Part shown: in pieces, positions 23,751 to 33,027 of the stretch
How positions within the stretch are numbered: position 1 is the stretch's first letter
How the letters are laid out: each line of letters begins with the position of its first letter
Assembly: GCF_036880405.1 (NCBI RefSeq)
Contig: NZ_JBAJJM010000016.1
Coordinates: 1-49,945 of the forward strand
DNA length: 49,945 nt
Source: Mannheimia indoligenes
Lineage (GTDB): Bacteria; Pseudomonadota; Gammaproteobacteria; Enterobacterales; Pasteurellaceae
Direction of reading: 5' to 3'
Translations under genes and position numbers: made by a program
Notes under the pieces: model-generated
What the model was told of the DNA's origin: nothing
What the model saw: the letters and a program-made list of their open reading frames with translations, nothing else
Databases searched by the model: none

Positions 23751-26702
23751 TTAGTAGTCTTTAATGTCAAATTCTCGTTGTAGCTTTTCAATGCTTTCAA
23801 CTTGTTCGAAATCGTTAAACTTCGCTACATCTTCTGCTTTGGTTTTTGTGCCGACAGCTTGGCTAACGAATACTAAACCTTTCTGATCGATGACCGCTTT
23901 TTTGTAAAACGCCACAATATCTGCCTTAGTTAGCCCTTTAGTTAGCTCAATCACTTGTTGCAAGCGGTCAAATTTCGCATTATTTCTGCTAAAGTCTGAA
24001 CCAAATTCGGCAAATTCTTCTGCTAGAGATTCTGGCTTATATTGCAGTTTTTCAACCAAGCTATTGCGATATTTTACAAATTCATCATCAGATAAATTCT
24101 GTAAACGCTCGAAGCTTTCTTTAAAGAAACGCTTGTTATGTTCTAAAATCCCTGCCGGCGTAGTATTCGGACTTTGCACCATAAACTGAATGCCTGAGGT
24201 TTTACCAACAGCCGTATGAGTTGCATACACCACATAACCAAGTTGTTTGTCGGTACGCAAATCATCGAAATACCAGCGAGACACAATATCCCTAATCAGT
24301 CTTGCTCTTACTACACCCTCTAACTCTGCATAGCCATTTGGCAAGAATGCCATTAACAATGCGTTGTCTTCATTCGGTACGTTTTTAATGAAATTGATCT
24401 TACGATTGCTTTCATTAATATCAAGATACTGCCCTGTTGCATTTGCAGATTTTTGATTTTTTATAACCGCTTGTACTTCGTTTGAAAGTGCAGCAACCTG
24501 ATCATTCGACAAATTCCCAACGGAAAGTAACTTAAAGCCTGTCGCATCATTTAAAATACGCTGACGTAATTTTTGCACATCATCAAGCGTGATTTGGTCG
24601 ATCATCTCACGTTGTTTCGCTATCTCAAAATACGGATAGCTTGCAAAAGAGGTTAATGCCGCATTCGCTTGATTAAGGCTATTTTCTTTCTCGCTACGAT
24701 CTAAAACTTGGTGTAAACGTTGTTTAGCCTGAGCTAATACGTCTTCATCAAGCTCAAAAGTGCTGAATTGTTTGATACTGTCTAAAATCAACTTACTTAG
24801 ATTTTGTGTATAACCTTCTGCACTCGCCACCAGACCATTGGCTGCCGGGGCTAAACTTAAATTCATTCCTGCTGTGGAAGATTGAAAATCCAGCTTCGTT
24901 TGTGCCAAGTTATTCATATAACCCAAAATTGATGCCGCAATCGCGTTTTTTAAATCATCCAGTCTTGGGCGAATGTTATATGTCATACTGATTTTCGCTT
25001 TCGGATCGGTAGCAAAATTCACACTCGGCATCGCATAAATCAGCTCGCCTTGTTTTTCAGCTAATAATTTTGGCTTAGTCAGCCCTTTTTCTACCTCATT
25101 TAACGAGAAATCTGTGGTGAAATAAGGATTTAACTCAGGTAAATTGAGCTGTGGATTTTGGCTGAAATCAAACCATTTTTGCTTTTGTCCGTTTGTGATT
25201 TTTGCCACAGAATAGCCAGCCTCAAAATGTGGCGTTTTCTTATCCGTTACGGCATTATCGCTCACGAGTATAATGCGAGCATTGTCGATATTCATTTCCG
25301 CCAATTTCGCTTTAATTGCCTCATTATCCATCGTTTCCGCCACATAAGGTTGGTCGATAACGTGTTCTAACGGAAAATAGAGCATTTGGTCGGTAATGAA
25401 CTCCACAAAGTCCATATTTTTCTCAACTTGTAGATGTTGAAAATCTTGCTTCAGGCTCTCTTTTACCTCATTGAAATAGCTTTCTTGAATGCCCTCTTGC
25501 TTGATTTTTTCAATTTGTTGGAACACGAGAGAAATCACTTTATCTTGCTCAGCTAAGCCTTTATCCGTTAGCTCAATATAAATATCAAACGAACTGCGAT
25601 CACGTCCAATATTAGCGGAACTGACTGCTTCAATGCCACCATCGGATAAGCCTTGCTTAATTAAATAATCTGACAATGTGCCATCGGTATTATTATTCAG
25701 CACATAAGCGATATACTCGCCTGTTTTGTGCTTAAAGTGCATTTCATCATTTGGGAAATCAAAGCCAATCACAAGCATTTTAGTGGATTTCACCGGCTTA
25801 TATTGAATGAAAACAGATTTATCTTCCGATCGGTAACGTGGTTCAGCCGTTTGAGGCACACTTAGATTTTTGTTTTCCATTTTGCCTAACGTATTTACTG
25901 CCAATTTCGCCATCTGCTCAATCGACTGATTTGAATAAAGCACCACTTTAAACAAATTCGCCGAATAACGCTCTTTGTAGAATTTCTCCAGCTCGGTTTG
26001 TAGTTTGCTATCCGGCTTATCAGATAATGTATCTTTGTTTCCAACCGCAAATTTTGTGGCAGGGTGAGCCGGGTTTGCAGTGGCTAAATTCACACTGTGC
26101 AATAAATGTCCATCGTGGGATTTCGCACGCACCATCTCGGCATTCACCGCATTCACCTCTTTTTTCGCATTCGTTTCCAGCAATAATGGGAAGGCAAGCG
26201 TATCCGCCAAACGAGTAACCGCCTCACTAAACGCCTCATTATTCACTTGTAAATAATAAGCGGTGCGGTGAGGGGCGGTAGACGCATTATTCATTCCGCC
26301 ATTTTGGGTTAAAAAGCCGTCTAAACTGTTGGTTTCAGGGTAGTTTTTTGAGCCCATCAAAATCATATGCTCAAGATAGTGAGCTAACCCTTGCTGAGAA
26401 ACCGGGTCATCCATCGAGCCAATCGGAATAATGGCGGACATTAGCGATTTATTCGCTTGGCTATCTGAAATAAGTAGTACCTCCATACCATTATTCAGTT
26501 TGATACCTTGATAAATCGCCTTATCATTCGGGCTTTTATTAATGCTTTGCTTAATTAACTCAAAGCCTTGCTGGCTATGGGATTGCATTTGACTAGCGGT
26601 CGTTTTTTCCGCATTTTTTGCAACATCTGCAAAGGCTGGATAAGTCATTACATTAGCAGCAAAAGCGGCTGCCAGTAATTTAGTTAGAATAGATAATTTC
26701 AT
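23751..26702 (-). CDS. ptrA: Pitrilysin (protease III), M16 zinc metalloprotease
   Basis: Periplasmic zinc protease of the insulinase family. The 983-residue precursor has a signal peptide (ends TYPAFA-DV, residue 25). The inverted zinc motif HYLEH (HxxEH) lies near residue 112 with the downstream Glu in NAVNAEMVRAK. The middle and C-terminal M16 domains follow. It lies about 100 bp after recC on the same strand, matching the ppd-recC-ptrA order of E. coli, where recB and recD follow; here a convergent dppA takes their place. Confidence 0.95.
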   Translation of the reverse strand: MKLSILTKLLAAAFAANVMTYPAFADVAKNAEKTTASQMQSHSQQGFELIKQSINKSPNDKAIYQGIKLNNGMEVLLISDSQANKSLMSAIIPIGSMDDPVSQQGLAHYLEHMILMGSKNYPETNSLDGFLTQNGGMNNASTAPHRTAYYLQVNNEAFSEAVTRLADTLAFPLLLETNAKKEVNAVNAEMVRAKSHDGHLLHSVNLATANPAHPATKFAVGNKDTLSDKPDSKLQTELEKFYKERYSANLFKVVLYSNQSIEQMAKLAVNTLGKMENKNLSVPQTAEPRYRSEDKSVFIQYKPVKSTKMLVIGFDFPNDEMHFKHKTGEYIAYVLNNNTDGTLSDYLIKQGLSDGGIEAVSSANIGRDRSSFDIYIELTDKGLAEQDKVISLVFQQIEKIKQEGIQESYFNEVKESLKQDFQHLQVEKNMDFVEFITDQMLYFPLEHVIDQPYVAETMDNEAIKAKLAEMNIDNARIILVSDNAVTDKKTPHFEAGYSVAKITNGQKQKWFDFSQNPQLNLPELNPYFTTDFSLNEVEKGLTKPKLLAEKQGELIYAMPSVNFATDPKAKISMTYNIRPRLDDLKNAIAASILGYMNNLAQTKLDFQSSTAGMNLSLAPAANGLVASAEGYTQNLSKLILDSIKQFSTFELDEDVLAQAKQRLHQVLDRSEKENSLNQANAALTSFASYPYFEIAKQREMIDQITLDDVQKLRQRILNDATGFKLLSVGNLSNDQVAALSNEVQAVIKNQKSANATGQYLDINESNRKINFIKNVPNEDNALLMAFLPNGYAELEGVVRARLIRDIVSRWYFDDLRTDKQLGYVVYATHTAVGKTSGIQFMVQSPNTTPAGILEHNKRFFKESFERLQNLSDDEFVKYRNSLVEKLQYKPESLAEEFAEFGSDFSRNNAKFDRLQQVIELTKGLTKADIVAFYKKAVIDQKGLVFVSQAVGTKTKAEDVAKFNDFEQVESIEKLQREFDIKDY

Positions 26703-26801
26703 ACATCTCCTTTTGAAATTAAAATTTGTCGTAATTTATTGACAGTAAAATGAAAGAAAAATTCTATTTGCAAATTTATCAACAAAAACAACCGCTTGTA
26801 T

Positions 26802-29800
26802 TTAACTATTTATCCTCATTTTCTCATTCATCAACCCAAACCAATTTATGGTACGTTGATAAATGTTATCTGTATCTAGCTCTATTGTTTGTGAAAGAAC
26901 ACGGTTGATATAACTGCCTTCTCGATCTTCTGCAAGGAGAGAAAGTGCCTGTTCGCTGTTTTCACTGCCTTTTTTGAGATACTCTTCAATTCCTTGATAA
27001 ATCACCAGCTGAGCTTGCGATAAGCCTGCCAAGTAATCCTTCACATAAACAGTTAATTGAGCTAAAGCATCTTCCGGTAAAAGTGTTTCAAAACTCAGCT
27101 GCCCTGTTTGCTCGCCTTCACGATAATAAAACTTCACGGTTTTTTGAGGGAAATAAGCACAAAGTAATAAATGATAAATCCAGATTTCAATCTTATCTTT
27201 ATCTCGTAATCCGCCCACTCGCCACAGCACCATTTCATTACTATATAAATTTGGCATATTGCCGTTAAGTTGGAGCACTTTCTCATCAATGACAATGCTG
27301 TGGTTTAGCGTTAAAATTGTGCTTTCTCTTGCTAAATAGTCCGCTAAAGTCGCTCGCATATCACTGATTTTACCGATTAAATCTTGCTTGGTTGTTGTAG
27401 CAAAATTAGATGCCGGTAAGTTGCCTTTAAGCTGTTCTTGCTCAAAAAATTGCTCTTGCTGTTCGGGCTTAACACTTAATAATTCATTTAAGATAGCGTA
27501 ATTATCCAGCCCAGACATCGTAAAAATTTCGCTTTCATCAATCGTATCATCGTAAGTGTTAAAAGAGATACCTAGTACATTAACGAAGAAAAATTTAATC
27601 GGGTTCTGCACAAAGCGAATGAGGTTTTCGATCTCAATATCAGTTACCATTTCCGTACTTAAGGGCTCACTCAAGAAATCTTGTACGGAATTGTTTGAGT
27701 TAATAATCCACTCTGCGTTGTAGGCATAATCTCTTGGGTGAGTGAAGTTCTTTTTGCTAAACACTGTAAGCGGTTGTTTTCTTACTAAGGTTTGCTCAAC
27801 TTCCGCTCCGAACATTGATTTAAATTCAGGTGTTAAATAATCGCTAATGGTATCAAGCAGCTGAGAAACCAAAATAGAGGGCAGCATCTCTTTGCCGTCT
27901 TTTTGCGATTGCCCGATGTAACTGATGTAAAACACATTTTGTGCAGAAAGTAAGGCTTCCAAAAAGAGATAGCGATCATCATCTCGTTTCGCACGGTCGC
28001 CTTTTTGTGGGGCATATTGCATTAAATCAAAGCTGTTGATTTGCTGCTGACGGGGGAAATCCGCCTCGTTCATTCCAAGCAAACAAACCACTTTAAATGG
28101 AATGGCTCGCATTGGTAAAAGTGTGGCGAAATTGACTCGCCCAACCAAGAAATTGAGCTGCTGGGTATGTTGATTTAATTGCTGGTTAAATAACAACGCT
28201 AAAATCTCAATGTGGAGATCTTCAGCAAAATGAGTTGCGGAAATCAATGATAAAATTTCATCATTTACCGTATTGAGTAGCAAAATAGAGGCGGCATTTT
28301 CAGCATTTTCTTGATATAAATCTGCAATCAGCATTTTTACCGCTAAATGCCATTGCTCTAAAAATTGTGGCGACTGAATCAGCTTTACCCATTCCAATAA
28401 AGCTGAAATAAACGACGCCAATCGCCCAACCAGCTCTGCATTTAAGCCGTAGCTATCACCAAATGCTAATGTGTTTTCCCAAATGCCGTGAGCCTCTTTT
28501 AAGCTTGAGCCAAGCAGTAAACGATTTAAACCGTTTTCCCACGAGTTGTAGTTCTGCCAATGAGGCTGTTGAATATCAATGCCTGAACGTACTCCTGCAT
28601 TTTTCGCCCATACTCGTAACGTGTGAATATCTTCCGCACTAAAGGAAAAACGGGATTGAATTGCCCCAACCTCCAATAAATCAAATAGATCTTCGGCATT
28701 AAATTGACTCTCTTTCATCGCAAGCAGTTGCAAAAAACTATTGATGATTGGATCAATTTTGGTAAACGACTGATCCGATAACGAAAACGGAATATAGCGT
28801 GGATCTCGGCTACCTTTATTGCGAGAAAACACCGCATCAATATAAGGAGCGTATTTATTAATATCCGGCGACATCACAATGATGTCTTTCGGCAGTAAGG
28901 TTTTGTCTTTCTCAAACAAATTCAGTAGTTGGTTATGTAACACTTCTACTTCACGCATTGGGCTATGGCAGGCGTGAATTTGAAGAGAGTGATCGTCGGT
29001 TAAATCATCAATAGTGGCATTATTTACGGAGCTAAAAATCTGCTTTTTGAGCTTGTTGAGGTTACTGTCTTCTTCAGGTTCAATAAATACATCAATAGTG
29101 TTTGGCTCAAATTCCATTAGCTGTGCTAAAAAATCACGCCCCTGTTTTCCCCAAAGGGCGAGTAGTTTATTGCTCTGCTCTGCTAACAAATTTTCCAGAT
29201 CTTCAGGCGAAATTTTATGTGTTAAGGCGAGCTTTTGCCATACTTTGTCTTCTACGCTATCGCCCCAATATTTTTCGCTTGGGTTGAAAAAAAAGATGTG
29301 AATATCGCAATGCTCACTTAATTTTTTAAACACCGCTAACTGCAACGGCGAGAACGCAGAAATACCAAAAATAAAAATACGCTTTGGCAGTTTTGCTTTT
29401 TCCGCTTCGGTGAGATTATCTAGCTTTTCAAAATAATTTTGTTGCAAATACGCACGATGCGAGGTGGTGAATACCCGATCATCTGCCCCCTCCTGCAGAT
29501 CTTGAATAATCTGCAACCATAATTGGCTTTGCCATTTAATATCGTTTGAAATCAAATTCAGATCGACATTCTTTGCAGAAATTGCAATTTTTAGTTCATT
29601 TTCGACCGCTTGTAAGTTTCCCTCTTCCCAATGCACCAGCCAATGCGGGCGATAAACCAAGTATTGGTCGAACAATTCGGCAATTTTTGCAGAAAGTTGA
29701 TAGAGTTTAAGTTGATACTGCTCCTCGTTTGGCTGATTTGCCAAATACCGCTGAAGGGGCTTAAATTCACCTTGATTTAAGCAATCCGGGAGCAAACGCA

Positions 29801-30086
29801 TAATCCGCCAAGTCATTGAATGGCGTTCAAAAATATTCTCTTTCGGTAATTCAGGAAACAGTACACGATACTGCTGCCACAAAAAAGTGGTTGGATAAAG
29901 AAAATTGCAGTTGCCCATAATGCCATTGAATTCTGCAATCTGCATTTGCAACCATTGTGCCATTCCTTGACTTTGGATCAAAACCGTTTCCGGTTCAAAT
30001 GGATCTTCAAGCGGATTAACTTGCTGAACTTTCACCAGCATTTCCGCCAGTGAAGAAATTTGGTTGGATTGGTAAAGTGTAAACAT
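26802..30086 (-). CDS. recC: Exodeoxyribonuclease V subunit gamma
   Basis: Recognition subunit of the RecBCD helicase-nuclease, which processes DNA ends and responds to Chi. The 1094-residue protein starts MFTLYQSNQISSLAEMLVK and has the RecC-typical SQGMAQWLQMQIAEFNG segment, an inactive helicase-like fold, and VGRVNFATLLPMRAIPFKVVCLLGMNE. It follows comQ by 47 bp on the same strand and may be read through from the competence promoter. recB and recD are not in the window. Confidence 0.95.
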   Translation of the reverse strand: MFTLYQSNQISSLAEMLVKVQQVNPLEDPFEPETVLIQSQGMAQWLQMQIAEFNGIMGNCNFLYPTTFLWQQYRVLFPELPKENIFERHSMTWRIMRLLPDCLNQGEFKPLQRYLANQPNEEQYQLKLYQLSAKIAELFDQYLVYRPHWLVHWEEGNLQAVENELKIAISAKNVDLNLISNDIKWQSQLWLQIIQDLQEGADDRVFTTSHRAYLQQNYFEKLDNLTEAEKAKLPKRIFIFGISAFSPLQLAVFKKLSEHCDIHIFFFNPSEKYWGDSVEDKVWQKLALTHKISPEDLENLLAEQSNKLLALWGKQGRDFLAQLMEFEPNTIDVFIEPEEDSNLNKLKKQIFSSVNNATIDDLTDDHSLQIHACHSPMREVEVLHNQLLNLFEKDKTLLPKDIIVMSPDINKYAPYIDAVFSRNKGSRDPRYIPFSLSDQSFTKIDPIINSFLQLLAMKESQFNAEDLFDLLEVGAIQSRFSFSAEDIHTLRVWAKNAGVRSGIDIQQPHWQNYNSWENGLNRLLLGSSLKEAHGIWENTLAFGDSYGLNAELVGRLASFISALLEWVKLIQSPQFLEQWHLAVKMLIADLYQENAENAASILLLNTVNDEILSLISATHFAEDLHIEILALLFNQQLNQHTQQLNFLVGRVNFATLLPMRAIPFKVVCLLGMNEADFPRQQQINSFDLMQYAPQKGDRAKRDDDRYLFLEALLSAQNVFYISYIGQSQKDGKEMLPSILVSQLLDTISDYLTPEFKSMFGAEVEQTLVRKQPLTVFSKKNFTHPRDYAYNAEWIINSNNSVQDFLSEPLSTEMVTDIEIENLIRFVQNPIKFFFVNVLGISFNTYDDTIDESEIFTMSGLDNYAILNELLSVKPEQQEQFFEQEQLKGNLPASNFATTTKQDLIGKISDMRATLADYLARESTILTLNHSIVIDEKVLQLNGNMPNLYSNEMVLWRVGGLRDKDKIEIWIYHLLLCAYFPQKTVKFYYREGEQTGQLSFETLLPEDALAQLTVYVKDYLAGLSQAQLVIYQGIEEYLKKGSENSEQALSLLAEDREGSYINRVLSQTIELDTDNIYQRTINWFGLMNEKMRINS

Positions 30087-30133
30087 AATAACGCCTCGCT
30101 AATGAATTATTGTCCAATAAAGCGAGGGGGGAT

Positions 30134-30430
30134 TCAATCATTATTCAGCTCAATTTTGCCAAGTGGAAAACGGATACTGAGCTTATTCCCTGAGCACTGA
30201 ATGTCATAGCGAATGTTATTTTGCTCTATCTGCCGTTCACAATCTAAACCCGCCAACTGTAACGCAATTTGATTTTCTAATATCACCGCTGCCTGTTGTT
30301 GCTGAAAATGGATATTCACTCGCCTATTTTGCTCAGATTGCCAATGGCTAAAACTCAACACTACAATCGTAAATAAAGCTATAGCCACTAAAAGTGAAAT
30401 AGTACTTTCCGCCTTATATTTATTCATCAA
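30134..30430 (-). CDS. comQ: Pseudopilin-like competence protein ComQ/PpdC
   Basis: A 98-residue protein with a short positive leader and an N-terminal hydrophobic helix (ISLLVAIALFTIVVLSF), then a polar domain with two Cys. It is the fourth gene of a set that matches comNOPQ (HI0938-0941 type) and E. coli ppdA-ppdB-ygdB-ppdC by order and by position before recC. Such minor pseudopilins prime the type IV pilus used in DNA uptake. It overlaps comP by 11 bp. Confidence 0.8.
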   Translation of the reverse strand: MMNKYKAESTISLLVAIALFTIVVLSFSHWQSEQNRRVNIHFQQQQAAVILENQIALQLAGLDCERQIEQNNIRYDIQCSGNKLSIRFPLGKIELNND

Positions 30431-31103
30431 TTGCCCCTATGGTATTTTCGGAATGAGGTAAATATTGCCAGTAGGAATATTTCGCTTCAAGCTGGGCGAT
30501 AACCTCTTTCTTAAAGGTTAAATTGCGTTCTTCTCTTGCGTTATCAAAAGAGGAATACAAAGTACCATACATTTTTTTGCCTGTAATATCAAAGAGATAA
30601 TCAGTAATCACAATACCATAAAAATCCTGTGGGAGATTTTCATTAATCTCATTTTGAGCAATAACAATTTTCGGATTATCTTCGCTACTAGAAGGCAATT
30701 CTGATAAGCTGCGAATAGTATAAATCTCTTGTGCCGGTACATTTGCTAAATCTAAATAATCTGAAAGCTGTGTAAATGGTATATATTTCTCTTTACTTGG
30801 TTTTTTATCTTTGAATAAACTGTTAAATTGGCATTCAAATTGATATTGCAAAAAGTTTAATTTCTGAGGCGAGAAATCAGACTGAACAATCATATCTTTT
30901 TTTAATTTTTGGCAAAGTTTATTTTTATCTTCCTTGTACAAAGTGAGAAAGTGATATTTATCTACAAGATATTTTTCACCATAAAACTGAGAAATATTCT
31001 GCTGGCTAATCCATTTCTCTTTTGTTAAAAATAATATAGCCAAAATAGAAGAGATCAATATTAATGAAACTAATAATGCACTGGCATTTTTCTGAAATTT
31101 CAT
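30420..31103 (-). CDS. comP: Competence protein ComP/YgdB-like (DUF2572 type)
   Basis: A 227-residue protein with a hydrophobic N-terminal helix (ASALLVSLILISSILAILFL) and a long extracytoplasmic part. The helix lacks the Glu5 of standard pseudopilins. It is the third gene of the pseudopilin operon, corresponding to HI0940 and ygdB by position. It likely joins the minor pseudopilin complex at the pilus tip; no direct evidence for its role is in the sequence. Confidence 0.75.
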   Translation of the reverse strand: MKFQKNASALLVSLILISSILAILFLTKEKWISQQNISQFYGEKYLVDKYHFLTLYKEDKNKLCQKLKKDMIVQSDFSPQKLNFLQYQFECQFNSLFKDKKPSKEKYIPFTQLSDYLDLANVPAQEIYTIRSLSELPSSSEDNPKIVIAQNEINENLPQDFYGIVITDYLFDITGKKMYGTLYSSFDNAREERNLTFKKEVIAQLEAKYSYWQYLPHSENTIGAIDE

Positions 31104-31111
31104 TTTTACCT

Positions 31112-31804
31112 CTAATGGTTTAGCAGAAAAATATAACTTTTTGCAGAATAAATTAAATTACGATCTTTTATCGACTCTAATTCTATTTCCACTTCAAGTA
31201 ATATATCTCTCTTCTTCCAATTAAAATTTAATTTATTTACTCTAACGCTATTTATTTCAGTAAACTTACTCCAAGCACCATTACAATCTTCTAATAATTT
31301 TGAGCAATTCTCTTTCACACAAGTATCTAATTTCTGCGAGAAAGTATAAATTTCATTATTCTCTAGCTTAAAAGCAAATATCTCTTTTAATACATCACGG
31401 GTATTATTCAGATCGCCCAACTTACAAGCGGTCGTTTTTGTTCTACGTTTTCCCAAACAGCCGTCTTGGTTTACATCATAAAAACTAATCAAACAATGTT
31501 GATTTGGAATATTCAAACTTTTCCCATTAGTCTGAAATAAATCAAAGTTACTGTCTGCTCGCTTATTACCTTGATAGCCACTATGTTGAAAGTGTTGTTG
31601 AAAGTAGTTTATTATCTGGTGAGCATCTGCTTGCAGAGCAGATAGCTCACGTTGTTTGGTTTGAGAACGGTAAAAATCAGCATAACTAGAAGCAAAAGCA
31701 AATAATATAAAAGTGCCTAGTGCGGTAGTAATTAAAATCTCAAGTAAACTAAATGCCGATAACTTAATCTTTACAGGTACTACGTTTATTTTTCGCTGCC
31801 ACAT
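31112..31804 (-). CDS. comO: Pseudopilin ComO/PpdB (PulJ-like)
   Basis: The 230-residue protein has a prepilin-type helix (A/FSLLEILITTALGTFILFAF, cleavage expected before Phe) with Glu5 present. The leader before the cut is unusually long (17 residues), and the residue before it is Ala, not Gly. The C-terminal part has many Cys (CLISF, DGCLG, TACKLG, CVKENC). It overlaps comN by 41 bp. Confidence 0.82.
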   Translation of the reverse strand: MWQRKINVVPVKIKLSAFSLLEILITTALGTFILFAFASSYADFYRSQTKQRELSALQADAHQIINYFQQHFQHSGYQGNKRADSNFDLFQTNGKSLNIPNQHCLISFYDVNQDGCLGKRRTKTTACKLGDLNNTRDVLKEIFAFKLENNEIYTFSQKLDTCVKENCSKLLEDCNGAWSKFTEINSVRVNKLNFNWKKRDILLEVEIELESIKDRNLIYSAKSYIFLLNH

Positions 31805-32285
31805 AAACTCGTCCTAGTTGTTCAAACTGTAAAATCTCACTCTCTTTATTTAAACTTAGGTTAATACATTTAGATTCTAGCTGACCGCTTACCCCATCAA
31901 TATTAATAAAAGATTTTGGATATAAACTTTTATTTTTCAAAATAATATTTTGATTACTCGGATTATAAATATGATACTCTTCAGTTGAAGAACAACTCTT
32001 TTTATTTAAACAATCGCAAATAATTTGCTTAGTATTATTTATTGGTTTGATTGCTGCCACTATACACCACTGATTATTCCGCTGAGAAATAGTTAAGGTA
32101 TAGTTTCTTTTACTATAACGAGCTTTTGTTTGAATTTGATAAATAAAAGATTGGATATTTTCAATTTCACTATTGAGTGAAATTCTATCTTGAAAAGTAA
32201 AAATAATCGGGGAGATAAAATAAATAGCAATCACCATAATCGCTATAGCCGTTAGCATTTCAATTAATGTTATTGCTTTATACAT
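31764..32285 (-). CDS. comN: Pseudopilin ComN/PpdA (GspH/PulG-like)
   Basis: First gene of the pseudopilin operon. The 173-residue product starts MYKA/ITLIEMLTAIAIMVIAIYF, a class III prepilin signal with Glu5 and with Ala instead of Gly at -1. A Cys-rich domain follows (CDCLNKKSCSS). Translation depends on an AGAGGG site about 8 nt before the ATG that lies in the 3' arm of a hairpin. A CRP-S site with a -10 lies upstream, so it should be induced in competence. fabA ends 99 bp upstream on the same strand. Confidence 0.85.
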   Translation of the reverse strand: MYKAITLIEMLTAIAIMVIAIYFISPIIFTFQDRISLNSEIENIQSFIYQIQTKARYSKRNYTLTISQRNNQWCIVAAIKPINNTKQIICDCLNKKSCSSTEEYHIYNPSNQNIILKNKSLYPKSFINIDGVSGQLESKCINLSLNKESEILQFEQLGRVYVAAKNKRSTCKD

Positions 32286-32289
32286 AAAA

Positions 32290-32312
32290 ATACCCTCTTT
32301 AACAGAGGGTAT
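32290..32312 (-). terminator. Hairpin before comN: fabA terminator or ribosome-site trap
   Basis: Minus strand ATACCCTCT (32312-32304), a 5-nt loop, then AGAGGGTAT (32298-32290), TTTT and the comN ATG. The 9-bp perfect stem contains the AGAGGG ribosome site. It lies downstream of the CRP-S promoter as well as of fabA, so it can attenuate or block translation of comN. Confidence 0.75.
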
Positions 32313-32352
32313 CTTATAATTTAAGAGGATTTTGTAAATAAAAAAAATTTAA

Positions 32353-32374
32353 TTTTTCGACACAGATCGCAAAA
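32353..32374 (-). promoter_or_regulatory. CRP-S site of comNOPQ
   Basis: Minus strand TTTTGCGA-TCTGTG-TCGAAAAA, with TACAAA (32336-32331) as the -10 at nearly class II spacing. Homologous operons in Haemophilus (comNOPQ) and E. coli (ppdA) are Sxy/CRP-S controlled. The site lies 11 bp after the fabA stop. Confidence 0.85.
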
Positions 32375-32384
32375 TCAGCTTTTA

Positions 32385-32915
32385 TTAGAATGATGTTGTA
32401 TCTTGGAATAAGCCCACTTTTAAATCTGTTGCGGTGTAAATTATACGCCCATCAACTTCTACTTCACCATCAGCTACGCCCATCACTAATTTACGATTTA
32501 CAACACGCTTCATATGAATACGGTAGGTTACTTTTTTTGCTGTTGGCAAAATTTGACCGGTAAATTTTACTTCGCCCACACCTAATGCACGACCTTTACC
32601 TTCGCCGCCAATCCAACCAAGATAGAAACCAACTAACTGCCACATCGCATCTAAGCCCAAGCAACCCGGCATCACAGGATCATTGATAAAATGGCAGCTG
32701 AAAAACCATAAATCCGGCTTAATATCAAATTCCGCCTCAATATAGCCTTTTTCGAAATTCCCTTTCTCTGCATTCATTTCAACGATACGATCCATCATTA
32801 GCATTGGTGGGGCAGGTAATTGTGGACCGTTTTCCCCGAATAATTCTCCTTTACCTGAGAGTAGAAGCTCTTCATAAGAGTAGCTTGGTTTAATAATTGG
32901 TGTACAGTTGTTCAT
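32385..32915 (-). CDS. fabA: 3-hydroxydecanoyl-[acyl carrier protein] dehydratase/isomerase
   Basis: Hot-dog-fold enzyme that makes the cis double bond in unsaturated fatty acids. The 176 residues include the FabA motif HFINDPVMPGCLGLDAMWQ, in which His (about residue 76) and Asp (about 90) are catalytic. Length is normal. The order matP-lonH-fabA is the one seen in E. coli, but here matP is divergent from the other two. Confidence 0.97.
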   Translation of the reverse strand: MNNCTPIIKPSYSYEELLLSGKGELFGENGPQLPAPPMLMMDRIVEMNAEKGNFEKGYIEAEFDIKPDLWFFSCHFINDPVMPGCLGLDAMWQLVGFYLGWIGGEGKGRALGVGEVKFTGQILPTAKKVTYRIHMKRVVNRKLVMGVADGEVEVDGRIIYTATDLKVGLFQDTTSF

Positions 32916-33027
32916 TGTTTTTAAAATCCTATAAATGGAGGGAAACCTGTTATATCAAAGGCTATGAAATATTACTGATAGTAACAGACTTTTAATTCAG
33001 TGAACAGTTGTACACTAACTTGTCGGA

